From: Mycoplasmopsis verecunda
GTDB taxonomy: Bacteria > Bacillota_I > Bacilli_A > Mycoplasmatales > Metamycoplasmataceae
Direction of reading: 5' to 3'
Assembly: GCF_033546915.1 (NCBI RefSeq)
Contig: NZ_CP137850.1
Location: 124,001 to 188,000 of the forward strand
DNA length: 64,000 bases
The notes under the pieces are model-generated. The model searched no databases, had not been told where the DNA came from, and saw only the letters and a list, made by a program, of their open reading frames with translations. The translations under genes and the position numbers were made by a program. Of this stretch, positions 18,489 through 28,630 are shown piece by piece (position 1 is the stretch's first letter; each line of letters begins with the position of its first letter).

Positions 18489-19928
18489 ATGAATAAAAAA
18501 ATTTTTAAAATATTGTCATTGATGTTAGGAATTACTCCGATTACAATTGCTCCATCTATGACTTATCAAAATAAAATTGAAAAAGAAGAATATCAAAATG
18601 AGTTCTTAATAAAAACAGAACTTGCAAGAATTGAAAGATTAGATGGTAATGTACACAATGTAGTATTTACTAAAATTATAAAAGACTTAAATGATAGAAA
18701 AGTTTTACTAATTGCATTTAATAATATTTATTCAATAGTTGATATTTCTACATTAATGAGCTTAGAAACAAAATGAATAGATATTTCAGAATATAAGGAT
18801 AATAATAATTTATTTTATATACCTATACAAGGTTTATTTATAAAAATAAATGGCACTGATTATCAACAAATAGAATCTAAAGAAATTGTTAAATATAATG
18901 ATATAAAGGATGATTATATTAGGTTATATTTAGAAAAAGACTCATTTTTCAAAGAGCAAGAGTATCAAAACAGAGAAGAAGAATTAAAACTAAAATTTAA
19001 TAATGATAAATCTTTAATTGTTGACAAAAGAAATCCATACACTGAAATTAATGCTAGTGTCCACTATGGTAATGAGAAACTTTTTATATCGCAGCCAAAT
19101 GTCAGTCATATTACTCCACATAGTTGATGATGATTAACAAGAGATAATTTCAGCAGAATGGGATATGATGATGATAGAGCAGATGAATATTTTAATAAAA
19201 GAATTTCGAGTGGATGATGTTGTTATAATGCTTTAGCAAATCTATTGTTATATAACGAAATATTCAAACATCCTGGAAAATTGTTTAGCAATGAAGAGTT
19301 TAATAAATATTTCACTTATGAATTGCATAATAGCAATGAACCTTATTATAGTTCTCCTATTTATAGATGAAATAAATTTAATGATAATGCAAGTTCAGAT
19401 GATGAAAGAAAAACTCTTGTATATAACTTACATAAGTTAAATAATAAGAATTACAACAATTTTTCTATACCAAATACTGGAATGAATTTTAATAAGCTTT
19501 ATAGAAAATTTGTTGAAGGAAAAGACACTGAAAAATATTATAGAGAAGTTTATAGTGATAGTTGATGATATACAGCACATTATGTGTGGGAATATATAAC
19601 AAAAAGACATTTACCTGTTATAATGACAACAGTAAATGTCGACAAAAAATATAAGAGTTTTGACCATGCATTTGTGGTATATGGATATGATAATAAGACT
19701 AATCAATTTTTAATAACAAACTTATGAGGCAATAGGGAGACAAATGCATGTTTAATTAATTACCAATTGTGAGCAGGAAACTATTCATTCTTTACAATAA
19801 TACCGCAAAATTATGATGAGAGCAAAGCACAACATGGTAAGTATTTTCTATATAAAGGTAAACACTATGATTGAAAATATATAGAGGAGGTAATGGTTTA
19901 TGACAACACACTTTACAACAAAAAATAA
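18489..19928 (+). CDS. Putative exported cysteine peptidase (papain/C39-like triad)
   Basis: A 479-residue protein with an N-terminal signal segment (residues 4-22, no lipobox) and about eleven TGA tryptophans. Residues 215-245 hold SGWCCYNALANLLLYNE, a likely nucleophile cysteine at a helix start. FDHAFVVYGYD near residue 396 supplies a histidine and ITNLWGN near 410 an asparagine, in the Cys-His-Asn order of papain-fold peptidases. The family is annotated in other mycoplasmas only as putative cysteine peptidase; the target is unknown. The next gene overlaps its last 29 nt, so the two are translated together. Confidence 0.75.
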
Positions 19929-20466
19929 AAAATGTTTTTTAATAATTTTAAATGTAATAATTATTGCATTAATTTTAACCGGATTTATTTCTCTTATTGT
20001 AATTCAGCAAAAGATAAAAATAGATCCTTTAAGAATTGTTGGATCACACAAAATTATTTTAAATAATAACCATTTTGTAGTAATGAATGATTGAGATGGA
20101 TGAACTATGGATTATTGAGAAAGGGGTTTTTCTTCATATTTAATTGTTGGTTGATTATTATATGGCATTGAAGTATTTTGCCTAATGATAAACAATAAGT
20201 GATATTATTCATTGTTTCCTTTATTCTACATTAAGAAATTAAATATCTCTTATGAAGAAAAATGAAAAGAATTAACTATATTAATTATCTCATTGTTCAC
20301 ATTTATAATGTATTTCGTTTATGCTATCACAATGAATACTCTTTCTTGATATCAAGTATATTGAAAAGAACCGCAAATACCACAATTAGTTTTCTCTATT
20401 GTGTTATTAATCTACTATTTATTAATCCTATTATTTGATATTCTCAACAAAAATAAGATGAAATAG
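19900..20466 (+). CDS. Four-helix membrane protein paired with the peptidase-like gene
   Basis: A 188-residue membrane protein of unknown function with about four transmembrane segments (roughly residues 12-32, 85-102, 125-145 and 162-182) and many TGA tryptophans. A strong AGGAGG at 19886-19890 precedes the ATG at 19900, inside the 3' end of the upstream gene and in another frame. The tight overlap suggests that it works with the exported peptidase-like protein, for example as an anchor or partner. I do not recognise the family. Confidence 0.72.
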
Positions 20467-20506
20467 AAAATAAAAGAGAAATAATCAAAAAAATTCTGTA
20501 AGAGTG

Positions 20507-20529
20507 ACTGTTATTAACAGTTGCTTTTT
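20507..20529 (+). terminator. Terminator after the peptidase/membrane pair
   Basis: ACTGTT ATT AACAGT is followed by TGCTTTTTC. Confidence 0.75.
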
Positions 20530-20540
20530 CTTAATAATAT

Positions 20541-20572
20541 AAAAACAAAACACCATATACATAGATATGGTG
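20541..20572 (-). terminator. Terminator after the ABC-2 permease
   Basis: On the minus strand CACCATAT / ATATGGTG with a 6 nt loop is followed by TTTTGTTTTT. Confidence 0.85.
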
Positions 20573-20582
20573 TATTAAAGTA

Positions 20583-21428
20583 TTATCTTCCTTTTTTAGC
20601 ATTAAATCTAAATAAATAAGCAAATACTAATGATATTACAATAAATACTGAAACATAAGCCATTGATACATATCATTGCACATTATAATTAGCTAATGTG
20701 ATATTAATTAGGCCTTGAGCTTTGCTAATATCTATAATAGATTCAAATGTGTAAAATCTTAATAAATTAGTAACTTGAGTTCCTGGTAGAACAGAAGCAA
20801 ATCCTTTTAGTCAATCTGGAAACAGAGCTAGTGGAACAAAAGCTCCAATTAAGAAACCAACTATTGATGATAGCATTCCTATTAAACTAGAATATACTGC
20901 CACACTTTTTATAAAGCTAAATAAGAATGTAAATAATGTTGAGTTTAACACAGCTCCTAAAATAACTATTCCCAAAATTAAGAATCCTCTTCTTGCATCA
21001 AGCAACTGTATGGTTCCATTTCCTAGCATATAGAATACAAATAATATGTATAGAACTACACAAATTAATACATTTAGAATGACATTTACAATTAAATAAC
21101 TAAAACGAATTAGTGCTGGTCTAATTGGAGTTATAGCTAAGTCATTAAATATTTTCTTTTCTGCATCTTGCACAATAAAGACACATAATGAAAGAGCTGT
21201 AGTAATTGTAGATAATGAAAGCAATCCAGTAAGCATTGAACCATCTACATATTGTTTTTGTATTTCTACATTAGTAATATTAGTAACTTGTGATGAGAAT
21301 AAATATCTACCAAACAAAACAAAAGCAACAACTGTAATAATAGGAGAAAGAAAAGTCATAAATATTTTTCTAGGATCTTTGAAAAACATTATTAAATTTC
21401 TTTTAATTAATCAATTTAATTGATACAT
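20583..21428 (-). CDS. ABC-2 type transporter permease
   Basis: A 281-residue membrane protein with six predicted helices, read through TGA tryptophans. The N-terminus MYQLNWLIKRNLIMFFKDPRKIF is the typical ABC-2 start, a membrane-facing helix followed by a coupling region and first helix. It also has the late motif VLPGTQVTNLLRF, where ABC-2 permeases have P-x-T. It partners the ATPase encoded immediately upstream. Such pairs export drugs, lipids or peptides; the substrate cannot be deduced. Confidence 0.88.
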
Positions 21429-21429
21429 A

Positions 21430-22362
21430 TTATCTGCCTACACTTTCTTGTTTTGTTACTGTTAGAAATACATCATCCATGGTACCTTTGATTAATTCAT
21501 AATCTTGTAAAATTGGCCCGAATTTATTTACAAAATCTTGAGCTTCTTTATATGTGTTGAATTCAACAAAATATCTGCGGTCAGCATATTTAAAGCTAGC
21601 ATTATGTGTTGTAAATAAATCTTCAAGAACTGAATTAGGCTCTTGATACACAAATATTTTAGTTTTAGAATATTGATTTTTTAATTCAGCTGGTGTACCT
21701 TCTGCTAATTTATGTCCTTTTTGTAGTATGATAGCATAATTACATCAGTTAGCTTCTTCCATATAGTGAGTTGTTAATAAAATTGTTAATCCTTTTTCAG
21801 TTTGGATTTTTCTCAAAATATTTCAAACTAGTTCACGTGAATTAGGGTCCAAGCCAGTAGTAGGTTCATCTAAGAATAAAATTTCCGGCTTATGAACAAG
21901 AGCTCTAGCTATATCCACTCTTCTTCTTTGCCCACCTGAAAGTGAACCATAAGATTTTTTTAATAAATCATGTAATTGAAAATCATTAATTACATCATCA
22001 ACTAATTCTTTTGTTGTTATATCTTTGAAAAATTTCTTATACATTGCAGCACGAGACATTAAATTATCATATACAGATAATTTCTCATCTAATATTGATT
22101 CTTGAAAAACAATTCCAATTTTGTTGTTAATATTTTTTGCTTGTTTAGTATCTAAATCAATGCCATCAACTTTTATTTTTCCAGAATTTTTTTTTACAAT
22201 TCCAAGAATGATACTTAATGTTGTCGTTTTGCCAGCACCATTAAGGCCCAAAAAACCGAACAATTCTCCTTTTTTGACTTTGAAAGACAAATCATTCAGT
22301 GCTTTTATGTTCTTAAATGACTTAGACAAATTGTCTATTTCTAAAGAATATTTTTCACCCAT
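21430..22362 (-). CDS. ABC transporter ATP-binding protein (DrrA/CcmA type)
   Basis: The energy-supplying subunit of the ABC-2 exporter. The 310-residue product shows Walker A GLNGAGKTTT (about 39-48), a Q-loop VFQESILDE near residue 86, the signature LSGGQRRRVDIARAL near residue 140, and Walker B ILFLDEPTTGLDPNSRE near 160. A C-terminal extension of about 90 residues is usual for the DrrA subfamily. Several TGA codons (for example in HYMEEANWC) are read as W. The permease ATG overlaps the end of its stop. Confidence 0.93.
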
Positions 22363-22478
22363 CTTATCTCCTTTTATATCGATGTTTATATTTAAAATTA
22401 TATTTTAAATATTATAGCAGTTATTAAAATATAAAATATTAGCAAATAACATAAAAATATGCTAAAATTATAAACATT

Positions 22479-23624
22479 ATGAGTAAAAAAGATTATTATG
22501 AAGTTTTAGGAGTAGCTAAAACAGCTACAGAAAAAGAAATAAAAACAGCTTATAGAAAACTTGCAATGAAATATCACCCAGACAAGTTAAAAGATGGAAC
22601 CAGTGATGAAAAAATGAAAGAATTAAATGAAGCATATGGAATTCTTTCTGATCCCGAAAAAAGAAAAATATACGACAATTATGGTGCTGATGCAGCTAAT
22701 GGCCGTGGTTTTGCTGGGGCTGGTGCTAACTATAATGGGCAATATCAGCAACGTGGTGGATTTGAAGGCTTTGGTGGTTTCGAAGATATTTTTGAAAATA
22801 TTTTTGGTGGATTTTCTGGTGGAAGCAGAAGTAGAAAAGCTTCAAACGGCGCAAGCATGAAATCAAGAGGCCGTGATTATAAATCTACTTTAAGTATTTC
22901 GTTCATGGATGCTATACATGGTACAACAATTAAACAAGAGTTAGATAAATGAGAATTATGTCTTTACTGTAATGGTACTGGAGCAGAAAATCCAAATGAT
23001 GTTATCGCATGTAATGAGTGTAAAGGACAAGGTTATAAAACGGAATATGTTAATTCGTTTTTTGGACAACAAATGGTCCAATCCCCATGTGAAAAATGTG
23101 GTGGAACAGGTAAAATTGTTAAAACAAAATGTTCAAAATGTCGTGGTGAAAAATATATTAAAGTTAAAAAGACAGTGACTTTAAAAGTTCCTGAAGGAGC
23201 TCACAGTGGTTTAACATTAAAATTAGCAGGATATGGTGCACCAGGTCATAATGGTGGCGAGCCTGGAGATATGTTGATTAATGTAATAGTAATGGATCAT
23301 CCATATTTTAGAAGAGATGGGCTTGATATAGAATTAGATTTCCCAGTTTCATTTGTTGATATAATGATGGAAAACACTGTTAAAGTTCCTACTCCATGAG
23401 GTGATGTTTCGATTGCGATGAAAAAATCATATCTAGATTCTAAAGTTATTAAAGTACCACAAAAAGGTGTTAAATACAAAGGTATGCAAGGTGATTTAAG
23501 ATTAAACTTAAGAATCATTATTCCGGATTTTGATCGAAAAGACAGAAAACATATTGTTGAAACACTTTCAACAGTTAAAGATAATACAAATGAAAAATTT
23601 GTTAATAAAGTAAATATTGGATAA
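22479..23624 (+). CDS. dnaJ: Chaperone DnaJ (Hsp40)
   Basis: Co-chaperone of DnaK. The 381-residue product has an N-terminal J domain with HPD at residues 33-35, a Gly/Phe-rich linker (about 70-125, [21 protein letters not shown]), and four CxxCxGxG-type zinc motifs ([31 protein letters not shown]; residues 160-220). The C-terminal substrate domain follows. Two TGA codons are read as W. No CIRCE operator (TTAGCACTC inverted repeat) is visible upstream, and dnaK is not adjacent. Confidence 0.96.
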
Positions 23625-23628
23625 TTAA

Positions 23629-23671
23629 AATACACTATAGAGCCATCAATATGGGTATAGTGTATTTTTCT
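23629..23671. terminator. Bidirectional terminator between dnaJ and rsmG
   Basis: AATACACTAT / ATAGTGTATT form a 10 bp stem around an 18 nt loop. T tracts follow on the plus side and ATTTTAATT on the minus side. Confidence 0.8.
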
Positions 23672-23683
23672 TTTTTTAATTAG

Positions 23684-24373
23684 TTATTTAGTCTTCTTGA
23701 TATCTTTTCATGCAAAAGGAAATTCTTTTGGGGTAGATCTGTATTTTGTGATTTCTACAACAAAATTATCTTTTGTTAGTTTCTCATTACCTGGTAATGA
23801 AAAAACTTCTAAAGAATAATCGAGTTTCTGTAAAATATCTGAAGCTTGATTTATTTCTTCTTGATATTTAGAACCTTTGATTAGTGACATTTTACCTTTG
23901 ACTTTTACTAAATGAAATGATGACATTAGTAAAGAACGGATATCAGCAACAGCTCTTGCTGTAACTAAGTCAAATTTATTTTTTTCACTTATATCTTCAC
24001 TTCTTGTTTGAACCACAGTCACATAATCTTTAAGATTTAATTTTAAAATGACTTCATTAAGAAAATTAACTCTTTTTCCAATAGGTTCGTAAATAGTAAT
24101 ATGATTAGATGGTTGAGTTAGTATATACGGAATTGATGGAAAACCAGCACCAGCACCAATATCTAGTATTTCACCGTCTGACAAATCACAAGTAATAAAG
24201 TCCATGAAATAAAGTGATTCTAAAATACCTTCTTCTCATAAACGATCGCCAGTAAAACCGGTTAAATTCATAACTTTATTTTTTTCCTCTATTAAATTTA
24301 CATATGCTTCAAATAAAGAAAAATCATATCCATTTTTTTTACAATATTGCTTAACTAATTCTTTATTTTTCAT
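23684..24373 (-). CDS. rsmG: 16S rRNA (guanine-N7) methyltransferase RsmG (GidB)
   Basis: Methylates G527 of 16S rRNA using S-adenosylmethionine. The 229-residue product has the SAM motif LDIGAGAGFPSIP (about 67-79), YEPIGKRVNFLNEV, and VTARAVADI near residue 133. Two TGA codons (GDRLWEEG, PFAWKD) are read as W. The start lies inside the end of prs. An ATG two codons earlier is also possible. In other bacteria rsmG lies near gidA and parAB; here it follows prs. Confidence 0.93.
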
Positions 24374-25349
24374 TTCCATATTGTTTAATTTCTTCTTTCA
24401 TTTGCTGATAAACACTAGTAATTGAGCTACCTTCTAATGTTGCATTAATAACTCTACCTAGAAAATCACCAAGTGAAACGATTTCGAGTTTTTTATATTT
24501 GTCTAACAATTCATGATTATCAATGCTATCTGTAACAATAACCTTTTCAATATTTGGATTATTTTCAAATACATCAAAGCCTTTAGTAAAAATACCATGA
24601 GTTGCCATTACTATTATTCTTTTAGCACCATGTTGTTTTAAAGTGTCTGCTGCTTTAATAATTGTTCCACCGGTATCGATAATATCATCAACAATAACAG
24701 CATTTCTATCTTCAATTGATCCGATTATACCCATAACTTCGGTTTGATTAACACCTGTACGACGTTTATCAATAATACAAATTTTAACTGTATCAGCTAT
24801 TAATTCAGCTAATTTACGAGCGCGTACTGTTCCACCGTGATCAGGGGAAACAACGGTAAAATTAGTGTTAAGTTTTTTAAGTGCAACAGCTAGTGGATAT
24901 TGACCACGTAAATCATCAACAGGAATATCGAAAAAACCTTGAATTGATGGATTGTGTAAATCTACACATGTTAATTTAGTTGCGCCAGCTTTTTGCAATA
25001 AGTCAGCAACTAATTTAGCACCAATTGGTTGTCTACCGCTAGCTTTACGATCTTGACGTGCATATCCGTAATAACTTAAGCATACATTTATTGTGCGTGC
25101 ACTTGCTCTTTTTAATGAGTCAATAAATAATAATAATTCCATTATATTATCATTTACTGGACGACATGTACTTGCAATAATAAAAACATCTTTATCTCTG
25201 ACGGTATCAGCTGCTCCAATCATAACTTCGCCATCAGCATAAACTGTACGATTAATTTCTGAAAGTGGAATACCCACAATTTCAGAAATTTTTTGTGCTA
25301 ATTTTTGAGCATTTTTCATCCCAAAAATTACTGTTTCTCTCTTATTCAT
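24363..25349 (-). CDS. prs: Ribose-phosphate pyrophosphokinase
   Basis: Makes PRPP from ribose-5-phosphate and ATP, the substrate for Upp and other salvage enzymes. The 328-residue product has the PRPP-synthase motif VDLHNPSIQGFFDIPVDDL (about 125-145), the flexible loop YYGYARQDRKASGRQPI near 95-112, and the PRPP loop VDDIIDTGGTI near residue 216. Length fits class I enzymes. It is the first gene of a prs-rsmG unit. Confidence 0.97.
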   Translation of the reverse strand: MNKRETVIFGMKNAQKLAQKISEIVGIPLSEINRTVYADGEVMIGAADTVRDKDVFIIASTCRPVNDNIMELLLFIDSLKRASARTINVCLSYYGYARQDRKASGRQPIGAKLVADLLQKAGATKLTCVDLHNPSIQGFFDIPVDDLRGQYPLAVALKKLNTNFTVVSPDHGGTVRARKLAELIADTVKICIIDKRRTGVNQTEVMGIIGSIEDRNAVIVDDIIDTGGTIIKAADTLKQHGAKRIIVMATHGIFTKGFDVFENNPNIEKVIVTDSIDNHELLDKYKKLEIVSLGDFLGRVINATLEGSSITSVYQQMKEEIKQYGNEK

Positions 25350-25423
25350 TTAAACCTCTTCAATTTTTAATTACCTAAATTTTACAGTTTTTTTCTTGTT
25401 ATATTTTTAAATAATAAAAGTAA

Positions 25424-25445
25424 TAAAAAAGTAGCATAAGCCACT
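25424..25445 (-). terminator. Terminator after trxB
   Basis: On the minus strand AGTGGC TTAT GCTACT is followed by T6. It overlaps the trxB stop. Confidence 0.82.
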
Positions 25446-26385
25446 AATCATTTCCTTCAGTATTAACAAGATCGACTATTCTTTTTGCAGCAATTGCACC
25501 ATCAGAAGCCGCTGTAACAATTTGGCGAATCTCTTTAACTCTTATATCTCCGGCTGCAAAAATACCCGGCACAGAAGTTTCCATGTTTTCATCTGTTATA
25601 ATAAACCCTTTATCATTTAAAATACCTAAATCTTGTAGGAATCAAGCTGTTGATTCCATTCCTATATAAGGGAAAAATGATGAAACTTTAATTTCTGTTT
25701 CATTACCATCAGCATCTTTTATAATTGCACTTTCTAATCTATCTTCTCCTTTTAGTTCAACTATTTGAGACATACGATAAATTTTTACATTAGGTAATTT
25801 ATATAAATCTTGTACTAGTCTTCTTTCTGCCTTAAAATCATCACCACGAATTACTAAATGTACTTCAGAAGCTATACTTGAAAGATATGCTGATTCTTCG
25901 ACAGCCGAATTACCATCTCCTAATACTAATGTAGGATTTTTTCCGAATAAAGGACCATCACAAATAGCACAAAAACTTACTCCACCTCTTTGAATAAATT
26001 TTTCAATGTTTTTAATAAATGTTGGTATTCTATTCTTCATTCCAGTGGCTATTAAAACAGCCTTTGCCTTTAAGACAGTTCCGCTTGATAAATATATTTC
26101 TTTTTCTGTATCTGAAATATTTCTAACTTCAACTACATTTCCATATAAATATTTTGCTCCATATTTTTCAGCATGTTTAAAGAAGTCTTGAGCTAATTGC
26201 CATCCTTCAATTATCTCTGTGCCAATTCAATTTTCTATTTTACTTGTAGCTGATAGTTTTCCACCAGGTGTGCCTTTCTCAACAAAAGCAACAGATAAAT
26301 TTGCTCTTGAAGCATAAAGAGCAGCATTTAATCCTGCTGGCCCTCCACCAATTATAATTAAGTCAAAGTTCGTTTGTTCATTCAT
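25444..26385 (-). CDS. trxB: Thioredoxin reductase
   Basis: A flavoenzyme that reduces thioredoxin with NADPH. The 313-residue product has the FAD-binding [16 protein letters not shown] near residues 11-26, the redox CxxC as CAICDG near residue 139, the NADPH-binding [16 protein letters not shown] near 153-168, and the C-terminal FAD motif GIFAAGDIR near 285. Three TGA codons are read as W. It stands alone and is closed by a terminator overlapping its stop. Confidence 0.95.
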
Positions 26386-26570
26386 ATATACTCCTTTTAA
26401 TTATTGAATAAAATATGTGTAATTATTATATAGTAATTTGAGTTTTATATCATAGTAAAAGATAATTAATTAATGTTTAAATAATTAAAAAGTTAAAATT
26501 TAACTAAATTTTTATAAAAAATTTAACATTTTAATATTTAATCAATATTCGTGGGTAAAATTAGTCATAA

Positions 26571-26591
26571 AAAATGCATTCATAAGAATGC
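26571..26591 (-). terminator. Terminator after lgt
   Basis: On the minus strand GCATTC TTAT GAATGC is followed by ATTTTTTAT. The 26386-26570 stretch upstream of trxB is AT-rich and shows no gene. Confidence 0.8.
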
Positions 26592-26594
26592 AAA

Positions 26595-27575
26595 TTATGC
26601 TTTTATTTCTTTAGTTTTGAATCAAGCTAATAAGTGTTTTAAACTTGATCTATAAACATAATTTTGATATTGTTCTGGTTCTTTGTATTGATATGTGAAT
26701 CTGTATTTTTCTAGTGTTCTAATGTATTTAACACTACAGAAGAATTGGAAATAAAGAATTCAACTAACCCCAAGCACAATGAAAATAATTGCAACATATG
26801 AATACAGACCATATGATTCTTCTCTAAGTGGCTCCATTGCAGCACGAGTTACACCATATCATAATAGATATAATCCACCAGATGTTCCTGGTTTTAATAA
26901 ACCAAAGTAATTTATTATTCAACAAATAACTATATAACCAATTAAGTTTGCTAAACCTTCGTAAAGGAATAATGGATATCTATATGCACCTGTTAGTCCA
27001 AGAGCAGCAGTTGTATCATCAGATATATACATATTTCTTGCAAAAGTTTCACCTAGTGATAGAACACTGCTTCCACTTCAATCAATACGTCCATAGACTT
27101 CGTGGTTAGCATAGTTACCAAAACGACCAACAAATTGTCCGACTAAAACAGCTGGTAAAATGTAACTAAAACATTTTCTTAAATCGACATATTGACGTCT
27201 TGTATATAGATAAGCTGTATCAAGTAAAGCAGCAAGAATAACACCACCTTGTATACTTAATCCACCTTCCCAAATTGCATATCAATGCGAGTTAGGAAAT
27301 GGATTTGCTGGACTATAAATTAAACGTTCTATTATAAAACCTAAACGACCACCTATAATCCCTGAAGGAACTGTTATGATAATAACAACAAACAAGATAT
27401 TTAAATCTCATTTTTCTTTCATTCAGAAAAAAAATACTGTAAGTATAGAGAATAGAAAACCAAACATTAACATTAATGAATATAGGTGCATTTCATATCC
27501 ACCAATATTAAATAAAATTGTTGGTTGTCCTTCAGGTATAGCGGTATCAGGTAAAAATGAAGGTAAATTATTCAT
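26595..27575 (-). CDS. lgt: Prolipoprotein diacylglyceryl transferase
   Basis: Adds diacylglycerol to the lipobox cysteine of prelipoproteins, such as the large lipoprotein at 60.5 kb. The 326-residue membrane protein has about seven hydrophobic segments. Its signature GQFVGRFGNYANHEVYG near residue 155 matches the Lgt consensus (GRxxNFxNxExxG). YAIWEGGLSIQGGV is also typical. Many tryptophans are TGA. I chose the second of two adjacent ATGs because GGAG then has normal spacing. It overlaps the end of hprK, as in the hprK-lgt order of Firmicutes. Confidence 0.94.
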
Positions 27576-28509
27576 CATTCTCCTTTAACGATCTTTCATA
27601 TATTGTGTCAACAACATTCATACCCGCATTACGTGCTAAAAATGTGTTAACGGCAGCTTTGATTAAAGAAGCTGCTGAACCACCTTCTTTAATTGGAATT
27701 TGCATTTTTTTAATAGATCTACCAAATATAGGATATTCTAGGTATTCGGTTCCTAAACGATCAAAGTCAGTTTTTTCTTCTTGTCTTACTAGTTCTATTA
27801 CTAAATCAATAACAGAAGATTTTGCAACTGATGAAATTCCATATAGTTGAGTAACATCTACTAAACCGATTCCACGAATTTCTAAGAAATTACGAGTAAT
27901 GGCAGGTGATGAACCGATAAAGATATTTCCATTATCCTTAATTAAAACAGCATCATCAGATATTAAAACACTTCCTTGTTGTACTAATTGCAATGCTGCT
28001 TCGGATTTTCCGATTCCTGAATCCCCGGTGATTAATACCCCGGTTCCACCAATTAAAACAAGGGTTCCGTGTACTTGTGTAACTTCTCCAAAATAATTGT
28101 TCAAATATGAACCAATATTTGTCGAAATATAAGAGGTTGACATTCTAACTAATGCAATAGGAATTCTATATTTATTAGCTACATCAATTACTCAATTGAT
28201 AGCTGGTTTATTAAATCCCTTTGATAATATTACTATCGGTGGCTTACGAGAAAAAACTCATTCAAGGGACTCATAAGCCTTTTTCTTACCAACAAGTGAA
28301 AATCAAATAGATTCAGCTGTTCCTCAAGCTATAACATTTTTTGAAATACGATCGTTTTCAAATTGTTCTGCCAATTCAAGCCCGACACGTTTAATTGCTG
28401 GTTGATAAATATCATTATAATCAAGATCGATATCTTTACTATTAACAATGTTTAAGTCAAAGAAATCGATGATTTTTTTAACATTCATTTTCTTCTTATC
28501 TTTACTCAT
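27568..28509 (-). CDS. hprK: HPr kinase/phosphorylase
   Basis: Phosphorylates HPr at Ser46 and links carbon supply to sugar transport. The 313-residue product has the P-loop ITGDSGIGKSEAAL near residues 155-168 and the HprK signature LEIRGIGLVDVTQLYGI near 204-220. TGA codons (IAWGTAESIW and others) are read as W. A TATAAT box (minus strand, 28536-28541) and AAGGAAG precede the ATG. lgt follows with an 8 nt overlap. Confidence 0.95.
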
Positions 28510-28535
28510 AAGCTTCCTTAATATAAATTTATTAA

Positions 28536-28541
28536 ATTATA
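28536..28541 (-). promoter_or_regulatory. -10 box of hprK-lgt
   Basis: TATAAT on the minus strand lies 26 nt before the hprK ATG. Confidence 0.55.
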
Positions 28542-28548
28542 AAAGATA

Positions 28549-28574
28549 TTATCTTATTTTTAATAAGATAATCA
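28549..28574 (-). terminator. Possible terminator after uvrA
   Basis: ATTATCTTATT / AATAAGATAAT-type stem on the minus strand downstream of uvrA. The T tract after it is weak, so confidence is limited. Confidence 0.45.
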
Positions 28575-28630
28575 CTTTTTTATTAACTTGTTAAAAATAT
28601 GTATTAAATCAAATTTTTATATAAATGTAA

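Noticed and set aside
22380-22478. CIRCE heat-shock operator before dnaJ
   Set aside because: No TTAGCACTC-N9-GAGTGCTAA-like inverted repeat is present; the region is plain AT-rich DNA.
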